DNA of 64,000 bases from Manihot esculenta (Eukaryota; Streptophyta; Magnoliopsida; Malpighiales; Euphorbiaceae): NCBI RefSeq assembly GCF_001659605.2, contig NC_035161.2, forward strand, positions 40,381,956-40,445,955, given 5' to 3'. How positions within the stretch are numbered: the first letter of the stretch is position 1; each line of letters opens with the position of its first letter. Positions 56,604 through 64,000 of the stretch are shown here, piece after piece. A program made the translations under genes and the position numbers. Under the pieces are notes generated by a model. That model had not been told where the DNA came from. It ran no database searches and saw only the letters and a list, made by a program, of their open reading frames with translations.

Positions 56604-59338
56604 TGCTGTCTGCTTAAAGTTCAAAACTTTATTCCAAACGGAAATTTAGAGGAACCTCTCGCCAGATCACATTAGAATTCTGCAAAATAGTTCCACTTAC
56701 AGTGAAAATGATGGATAGAACTCATAAGAAACAACAAAAGCAATAGATTTGTACTATTTCTAATTACTCATGGCACTCTTAGACAAGTAAAAAAGCCGTA
56801 TATAATTCGATTTTTTACCCAATTAGTTAGTGGGGGGCTTTTCTCTGCACCTTCGTGCAACCACCACAAGTAATGTCCCAACCACACACAGAAAGGGAGA
56901 GAGAGAGGAGTTACTGAAAATAACCATAGGTCTCAGAACAGTTACTGGCTCTGAGATTTTATTACTATACCAAACCCAACCACCCACCGCTGATAATTGA
57001 TGCTCCATGTGAGAAGTAATTCTCATGAAAAACCAAAACAAAGAGAAAACCAGACAAAAGAAACAAGCATAATACAGAGCAAAAAATAACAAAAACCACA
57101 GGCTTTACCTTAATTAGACCAAAAAGATAAACTGAAACATCATAAATGAACCACAAATCTTGTACCCATGAACCACAACGAGCATTCGACTCACAGCAGC
57201 ACAGGACCAAACTCCCATGGAAATATAGAAGGAACTTTGGAAAGAAGTAGGCAACAAAGTTGGCTTGAAGACAAAGCAAAACCCAAAGAAAATTCTTTAG
57301 TTCTCTGAGGAAAAATCTTCTAAAATCGTAAAAGAACAAAAACAAAAGAAGTTAAAGAAACCGATTTAGACTGGTCAGTCTTTTAACCTTTGGAGCATAT
57401 GGCTCTGCTTTTTTTGAAGAAGCATGTCGCTGCTGCTGCCCTTTTCCTTTCAAGAATTATAGGATCTTCGCCTTTAAAAATTTAAAAAATAAACCTGCGT
57501 ACTATACCCAAAAAAAATAAAAAATAAAATTAAATCCTTAAGACGGTTAAATATTCAAAATAGTATATTTTTACTAAAATACCCTTTTAAAATGAAATAT
57601 TTACTGATTTGAAATACTTGGAGTTTTATTACCCTACGATCATGCAGACTCCGTGATTCTTCCGAGGACGACTTGAATTGAACGCCTAGGCGAGCTAGTT
57701 GGTTTTTTTTTGAAATGGAAATTGAAAAAGTAAGATTTAAAATGTCTTAAATTCACTTATTGCCGAATTAAAACAGTAAGTGTCGAGTTATTTTATTTTT
57801 ATTTATTTATTTTTATATGAATACATATTTTTTATATTAAAGATTTTTTTCATTATTAATTTTTATTTGAAACTACCTTGTATATTAGTTTTTTTTTTTC
57901 GTATACTATATATATATATAGGAAAACGTCTCTTGGGTCTTTGGCCAGCCAATTGGCATCTAGGTATTTAACTAATCATGATTTACGAATTATGATTAAG
58001 CAATTTATTAATAAATATTACTTATAGAATAGTAGTAAATACAAAAAAAAACTATTTAAATATCATTTTCTGTGAAATTAATGAAAATAAATAGATGATT
58101 AGACGCAGAGATTATCATGTAATTGTTTAAAATGTGAATAAAATAATAAATACATTTGAGATGGGTGGGTGCAATTATAAGCAGGAATTGTTTAAAGTAA
58201 AGAGCCACATTCCAGGAAAGTGCAGGGTTTACCTGCAAATTCCCAGGCTGTGAGATGCCTTTGCCATGCCATTGGGGCCTACTCTTTTGGTATTTTTATT
58301 TTTTCCAAGCACTTCTATTAATTTAACAATGAGTACTATTTAAGTAATACAACTGCAATGGCTATCAACTTTCCAGATCCTTAAACCATTTTCTATATTA
58401 TTATCTATTCCTCTGTCTCTTTCCATTTTGTTCTTTTTATTATTATTATTAAATTTCTCCATCTGATGCTGATTTCTCAACGCAGCTGACATCTGTTTAA
58501 ATTGACTTTCTTAGTTTATTCAGGATGAAAGCTGGAGTTCCGCATATCAAGTTTTGATTTTTGTATAATAATTAAGTCAATTTTTTAAATTTTCACCTAA
58601 ATTAACACCTCAGTTTTTAGTTTATATTTTTTTAAATAAATGATATCATAGAATTGCGGGAAACAATCAATATAATTAAAGGCAAAGACCCTATAATAAT
58701 CTAAATAAAAACCAATGAATCCAATAAAAAAATAATACAAGAAAATAAGCTTAGTCTGGAATCATAAATTTAAAATTGATTAATGAGTTCATGGAAAATA
58801 TTTATTTAAATTTAGTTTATCATGAATTAAGTTATTATGTACAAATAAATGGATTTTTTTTTAAAAAATATTTTTTTAAATGTATAAAATTGTAGACTTT
58901 CTCTTTTAAAAATAATTTAATTTCTGCTATAACCAGAAAAATATTATCACAAAGTAAATAGAAGCTTAATTTGTGTATTTGAATCCATCATGGCTAATTT
59001 CTCTTGTTCTCAAAACCTTCTTTCTGTATGTGTGCGTTTTTATTTTTATTTTTATTAGCCTTCTAAAACTAAGAGCTGGAGCCCAACTCAAAAACGGCTA
59101 CATTTGCTTTTGTTTGTTTCCTTCTTTTATAAAAGGTCATATTCGTAATTGGAAGAGAAAAACAGAAGAAAACGGGAGAGAGAAAGCAGTAGCCCAATCC
59201 AAAAGCCTAGAGCCCCCAGGAAACGCCCATGGGCCATGCTAATGGTTCTTAAAAGACTCCAGGCCCAGGCAGACCTCGCCATGCAGTTTCTTATCTTCTA
59301 ATCGGACGGCCAAGACAAGCAGCTGTATCTTAGTCTGG
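56604..59338. other. ECA2 to RS31 intergenic region
   Basis: This is a divergent promoter region between ECA2 (minus) and RS31 (plus). An ECA2 5'-UTR intron is possible (minus-strand donor AAG|GTAAAG near 57,107, acceptor TTTTGCAG near 56,682). The middle (57,480-59,000) is very AT-rich with a short (TA)n at about 57,907-57,920. Hydrophobic minus-strand frames at 56,823-57,345 look like chance. No other gene seen. Confidence 0.6.
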
Positions 59339-59349
59339 TTATATATAAG
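59339..59349 (+). promoter_or_regulatory. RS31 TATA box
   Basis: TTATATATAAG lies about 190 bp before the ATG. A likely 80-nt 5'-UTR intron follows (59,426-59,505; AG|GTATGG ... TTCAG|GTTTT). Confidence 0.6.
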
Positions 59350-59534
59350 CACACCGCACACCTTTGCCCCCAGAATATTCCGTCTTCCTAGGGCTTCATC
59401 TTGTTTCCCTATTCAAGCGTATAAGGTATGGTATGGCGATGAAAGCAAACGAAATAGAAGCATTACTGGCGTTGATTTAGATTTGATTTGAGGTGTTATG
59501 TTCAGGTTTTAGAGGCGGCAATTCACTTGCAACT

Positions 59535-62156
59535 ATGGCGCGGCCGATTTTTGTTGGAAACTTTGAGTACGAGACTCGCCAATCTGAGTTGGAACGTCTG
59601 TTCGGCAAGTATGGAAGGGTGGAGCGAGTGGACATGAAATCTGGTATTCTTACTCTTTTTTTTTTTTTAAATTATTGTGCTAGGGTTTTTCGTTTCTCAT
59701 GGATATTCGTAGTCTCTTCTGAATTAGGGTTTCGTTTTGGTGGAGAATGAGGAAAAGTATGGGTTTGAGCGCAACTCGTAAATGTGGTTTCACAATTTAT
59801 TCGTATTTAGTTGGACGGGATTTTCACGTAGTTTTAGTAGACATTGTGCTTTTCATGTTTCAACAGTAGATCGATATAGCTTTTTCCGGGCTCCTGGTTT
59901 CGCAATTTATTTTATTCTCAAATAGCATTGGTGTGACTTACACTTGCTCTTAAACCGATTGCTCACAGGTATTGTGCCTCTGGTTTAGTTCTGTCTCTAT
60001 AGCTTGCAGATTATGGTTGCTTGCCATTATCGAAACATCATGGTTCATGATTATTGATACTGTATGCGTTCTTTCTGTGTGCTATTTAAAAATTAAGTAT
60101 CCATCAATCATGTGTGAATCTTGCTTCTATTTTTAACTCATGCTCTCCCATTTATAGCTCATCCAATATAACATGGTCAATTAAGTTAGCTTGAGTTGTG
60201 AAGTTTCTTTCCATTTGGATCTATTTTCTGGAAACGTTTTGAAGAATTCTTGCACATTATGTCTCTTTTTTTTTCTCCTGGATGATAGCTTCAAGCTAAG
60301 AACTTTGAGTTCTTCATAGGATTGTTAGATTTTACTTGTAAGTGGCAGTAAGCCTTATTGACTAGACAACTGTGCTTATGCTAAGAATCAATTTTGGTGG
60401 ATTCAGATACACACCACTATTTATGTGGTGATCATATCTGATTACATGTCCAGGCAGAAATAATGGCAGCAAAAAAATTGCCGTTTCTCTGTAGAACACC
60501 TCCATATTAAGTGTTTGTTTTGACGCAGGAACTTATAAAGAAATTTGAGCTTTATCTGGGCTCGCCAACCTCTCTGCAAAACATTTGTATTGGCTATTTG
60601 GCTTGGAAACTTTCTTGCTTGCCTGCTCTCCTTCCACTCAAAGATGGAATCATCCTGCATTTTCTTCACTCGACCATCTGTAACTCACCCCACTACACCG
60701 CCCAAAAGTTGCCATTTTACAAGAATGGTCGTGGCGGGATCAATCAATTTATTATGCCATGCGTACCACAACTGAAAATAAGGGGATCAATGAATTCTGT
60801 CTTGCCATGTCTTCCATTTCTGAACTTGTGCTGTCTGAATGGCGAACCATGCTTAGCACTGACATCTCAGACCTGAAACTTTGGATTTAAAACTCTAAAA
60901 TGCCAACATCTTGATTTAGTTCATCATGCAACGCTTCTACATCTACATCCTTATGTGCATCAGCCTATCAAGTATATGCAGGTGTTGTATAATTTTTAAG
61001 CTTTACTAGGAAAAGAAATCCTGATTTGGATGATGTGCTCAGGTTGGGTGGATATGCCTCCAAGATCATATATAGTCAATTCTATCTCTCATTTAATTAC
61101 ATTATTGCAGGTTTTGCATTCGTTTATTTTGAGGATGATCGCGATGCTGCTGATGCTATTCGTGGACTTGACAACACACCTTTTGGTTACGACAGACGGA
61201 GGCTTTCGGTGGAGTGGGCTAGGGTATGCTATTATTCTTTCCTTTTTTTTTTATGTTTACTATTTTGTCATCTAGTATATTTGTGGGCATCAATGCTCTT
61301 TAAGTTGTTATGATTGTCATAAGTGGTGGTGTTGAAGGGCTAAGATTGTTGTTCTAATTATTCTTCTAGGGTGAACGCGGTCGGCATCGTGATGGGTCCA
61401 GGTCGTTGGCAAACCAGAAGCCCACTAAGACCCTTTTTGTAATTAATTTTGATCCAATTCGTACCAGGGTTGAGGACATAAAGAGACACTTTGAAAGATA
61501 TGGAGAGGTTCTTCATGTTAGGATACGGAGGAATTTTGCATTTGTGCAGTTTGAGACGCAGGAAGATGCTACTAAAGCCCTTGAATGTACACACATGAGG
61601 TTAGACACTCTTGCAATGCTTCATTATTACATTTATTTTTAGTCGGTTGTGTTAAGAAACTACGAAGGGTGATTAACTTCATTTTTAATAAACATTAGTA
61701 ATCAGCATAGAGGAAGGGAAGGCACCAGAAATTATAATGTTGTTGTTTATGCAGCAAAATATTGGACAGGGTGGTGTCAGTTGAGTATGCTTTGAGGGAT
61801 GATGGTGAGAGGGATGACAGAGATCATAGTCCTAGGAGAGGAGGTTATTATGGGAGGTCTCCTAGTCCTGTATATCGCAGGAGACCAAGTCCTGACTATG
61901 GTAGAGCTCGCAGCCCAGAGTATGATAGGTACAATGGCCCAGCTTATGATAGACACAGAAGTCCTGATTATGGTAGGGCTCGAAGCCCTGGGTATGGCAG
62001 ATATCGCAGGTGCTTGCTATTCTATGATTAAGCGCTTTTTCTTTTTAATACTTTTTTTTTTCTTTTCATCAGCATGATTTGTTCTATCCTTTTGTAACCT
62101 CGCTACCTTGTGTCATTTTCAACAGTCGATCACCAGTTGGAAGATCCAGAACATGA
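59535..62156 (+). CDS. RS31: SR splicing factor, RS subfamily, RS31-like, 245 aa
   Basis: Five coding exons: 59,535-59,643; 61,111-61,223; 61,370-61,599; 61,755-62,009; 62,126-62,156. All are GT-AG and in frame. RRM1 starts at residue 4 ([22 protein letters not shown]1 GFAFVYFED) and is split by the long first coding intron. RRM2 ([16 protein letters not shown]1 [10 protein letters not shown]) follows a short GERGRHRDG linker. The C terminus is an RS domain with repeated [14 protein letters not shown] units. RS-subfamily proteins are plant-specific and act in splice-site choice in the nucleus. Close matches such as [12 protein letters not shown] and the [13 protein letters not shown] segment identify RS31. 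In Arabidopsis the equivalent long intron gives unproductive isoforms; the same is possible here. Confidence 0.94.
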
Positions 62157-62603
62157 AGGGATGGGAGCATGCTGGTTTTCTATGTGGGATTGTTGACTTG
62201 TCTAGTTGCATTAGCTTTAGATCTGTCATGTACAGAGAGCATGATACTGTAGTTTGTTCTTTATTGCTTTCATACTATTAAAGGCTGTTATGACTTTAAT
62301 GGTTTTTATCAATGGAACCTGGTAGCACTCTTAAGGAAAGTTTAAATGTTTGAATGGTTGGCAGCGTAGACCTCATTTCGTGAGAAAATGGTTTAATACA
62401 TACATACCAATTGCATCTCTTGATATGCTAAGAGATGGTGCATATTGGTTTCCATGTGCAATTCTCCCTGTCACAGCATCTTTTGTTTGAAAATACAGCA
62501 TACGGTAAACATGGATTTAAATCGCATACATCCATTCAATATGCTTCCCCTGAAATAAGAATAAAAGCGAGAGCATTTTCTAAGTAGGCATAAAGAACGG
62601 AAC
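62157..62603. other. Convergent 3' region of RS31 and KIC
   Basis: It holds the 3' UTR of RS31 (plus) and of the EF-hand gene (minus), whose ends face each other. No ORF of note. Confidence 0.65.
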
Positions 62604-62972
62604 TTAATGCGACGATTTTCTCAATTCTTGATCAAGGGCCTTCTCAAGCCAGGTCTCAGCATTCTCCATCATTTCGGGGCTGAGCCTCACCATTAGGATG
62701 CAAAATTCTGTTTCATCGAGTGCTCCATCCCCATTAAGGTCTCCTTCTCTTACCATCGCCTCCGCCTCTTCTTTGGTCATCCCCTGCATGCCTAGAAGGG
62801 CTGAATTTCTCCTCAGACTCCCTGATGTGATCAACCCTTTTTGGGGGTCTGCCAGCAGCCGAAAGCCACCGCATAATTCAGCTACAAAGGCATCTACATC
62901 GAGCTTCTCTGCCATCACCGGTAGCCAATCCTCAAACACGCTGCTTGTTGCAGTTTTTTTATCCTTTTCCAT
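62604..62972 (-). CDS. KIC: KIC-like single EF-hand Ca2+-binding protein, 122 aa
   Basis: Single exon. It has one canonical EF-hand loop, DLNGDGALDETE (residues 78-89), with Asp/Asn at positions 1, 3 and 5 and Glu at 12. An N-terminal half (DWLPVMAEKLDVDAFVAELC) and a C-terminal helix (MMENAETWLEKALDQEL) also match. The whole pattern fits KIC (kinesin-like calmodulin-binding-protein-interacting Ca2+-binding protein) better than the related PBP1. In Arabidopsis, KIC binds the kinesin KCBP in a Ca2+-dependent way and affects trichome shape. Start ATG precedes EKDKK. A TATA box lies ~115 bp upstream. Confidence 0.88.
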   Translation of the reverse strand: MEKDKKTATSSVFEDWLPVMAEKLDVDAFVAELCGGFRLLADPQKGLITSGSLRRNSALLGMQGMTKEEAEAMVREGDLNGDGALDETEFCILMVRLSPEMMENAETWLEKALDQELRKSSH

Positions 62973-63084
62973 CTCTCTCGAAGATGAAATGAGCTATCAG
63001 TTTCAGATTTGTTAAAACAAGGTGATGTGGACAAAATTATAGATTCAGAGGTGGGCTTGCATTCCATAAGGCGATGAATGTACT

Positions 63085-63092
63085 TATTTATA
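63085..63092 (-). promoter_or_regulatory. TATA box of the KIC-like gene
   Basis: The minus strand reads CTATAAATAAG, 113-120 bp upstream of the ATG at 62,972. Confidence 0.65.
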
Positions 63093-64000
63093 GGAGTTGG
63101 AAGACCCCACATCAATAGAAGGCGTCATTGCTGTTCTTGGAATTACATGGCCTAAGATGATCTGGGCAGTTTTAAGTAGATCAAGCATTGCAGAGCACGT
63201 CTGTGTAAATGGACGGTCAGATTCAGGGGTTAATACACATGTAGGGTGAGATAATTTGGCATACTAGTACGTATTATGGTGCTGCCCACATCTGAAAAAT
63301 ATCACTTTTGGATGGGCTTTGGTTTTCGTTTTATTTTATTCCACATTGAACGGTTTCTAGGAAGTTGCTGTGGGGGATCTTGGATGACTGATGAGCTTAA
63401 AATTGTCCTGCTTTGCTTCTATGAAGGTTCTTGTTCGCTCTCCCTCCTTTTTATGAATTTATAACATATTATGAATTCTACTCTAATTATGTTTTTCAAT
63501 TAATTATTATTGAAATAATTTAACAAAATGATTTGATTGTTTGAGTTTTATGAATAAAATATTTTATGACTTAAAAAATGAATAAAATATTTTAATATTT
63601 AATTTAATGTGATTTTAAGTAATTTTATTCAAATAATGGTAAGGAAGTATTTGAATCTCTGGAAAAATCACTGATAGCTTCCCGGCGTATGATTCCTTGG
63701 GAAATCGTTTGTCATATTTACTTTTGTCGCTACTCATGGATGAGACTACACTTGGAATTGAAGTCGAGTCACTGGATTGGATGACCTACGCACACAGGCA
63801 CTAAAAACCAAATAATTGAATTAATGACAATCCGTCATTCTCAAGTTCTGCATAAAAAATGATCAACTCAAATTCGTTTCAATTCCGGTTTTTATTTTTA
63901 GTTGGTTTAATTCGAGTTAGATTTTTAATAGGTTCATTTTATTTGATTTCATGATTTAAACCCATCCATACACACTTATAAATGAAAAGATTGTCTTTAA
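63093..64000. other. AT-rich intergenic end of window
   Basis: No gene, repeat or element could be supported here. Confidence 0.6.

Noticed and set aside
56823..57345. Hydrophobic minus-strand frames upstream of ECA2
   Set aside because: Phe/Leu-rich translation of T-rich DNA; more likely ECA2 5'-UTR or intron sequence.
60511..60876. 121-codon frame inside the RS31 intron
   Set aside because: Low-complexity translation without known domain, not continuous with flanking exons; better read as intron sequence with a candidate poison exon.

Overview
This is nuclear DNA from a flowering plant, almost certainly a eudicot. It has spliced genes with GT-AG introns and AT-rich intergenic DNA. The protein families are plant-specific: an SR splicing factor of the RS31 type, a KIC-type EF-hand protein, a RABA3 GTPase, an ECA2-type Ca2+-ATPase and an At2g46620-type AAA-ATPase. 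Much of the window is nested LTR retrotransposons. Protein similarity suggests Malpighiales (for example cassava or a relative), but that is a guess.

Layout. Positions 1-53,030 are a tandem, partly decayed triplication of one block: AAA-ATPase (+), AT-rich flank, RABA3 (-), 3' end of ECA2 (-). Unit 1 is about 1-37,817, unit 2 about 37,818-43,472 and unit 3 about 43,473-53,030. Unit 3 runs into the only complete ECA2 gene (52,648-56,603, minus). Units 1 and 2 carry RABA3 pseudogenes and only the last ECA2 exon. Unit 3 carries the intact RABA3 but only the last ~80 codons of the AAA-ATPase. Both unit junctions fuse ECA2 exon 7 to the start of a Copia gag at the same base.

Unit 1 is swollen by a Russian-doll insertion. 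A non-autonomous hAT-like element (2,503-33,148; 8-bp TSD GGTGTGAG) contains a minus-strand chromodomain Ty3/gypsy element (3,135-32,235; TSD ATGCC). That element was hit by an Athila-type element (6,630-18,435; TSD AATAG) and by a pol-less relative of itself (20,452-27,740; TSD ACCTT). Unit 3 preserves the hAT empty site at about 47,245. It also carries a 5'-truncated LINE (44,783-47,044) and a small Ty3/gypsy deletion derivative (47,604-49,760).

The right end, 56,604-64,000, is ordinary single-copy DNA with two intact genes: RS31 (59,535-62,156, plus) and the KIC homologue (62,604-62,972, minus).

The most interesting signal is a stem-loop 15-21 nt upstream of the 3' LTR in every Ty3/gypsy element here. 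The stem sequence changes between families with base-pairing kept, while the loop stays AGGA or GGGA. The Athila element also has a second internal copy. Two other palindrome families are scattered through the elements: GTGATTT-GCCC-AAATCAC in the Athila element and TTCGGCCGCCGAA in the chromodomain elements.
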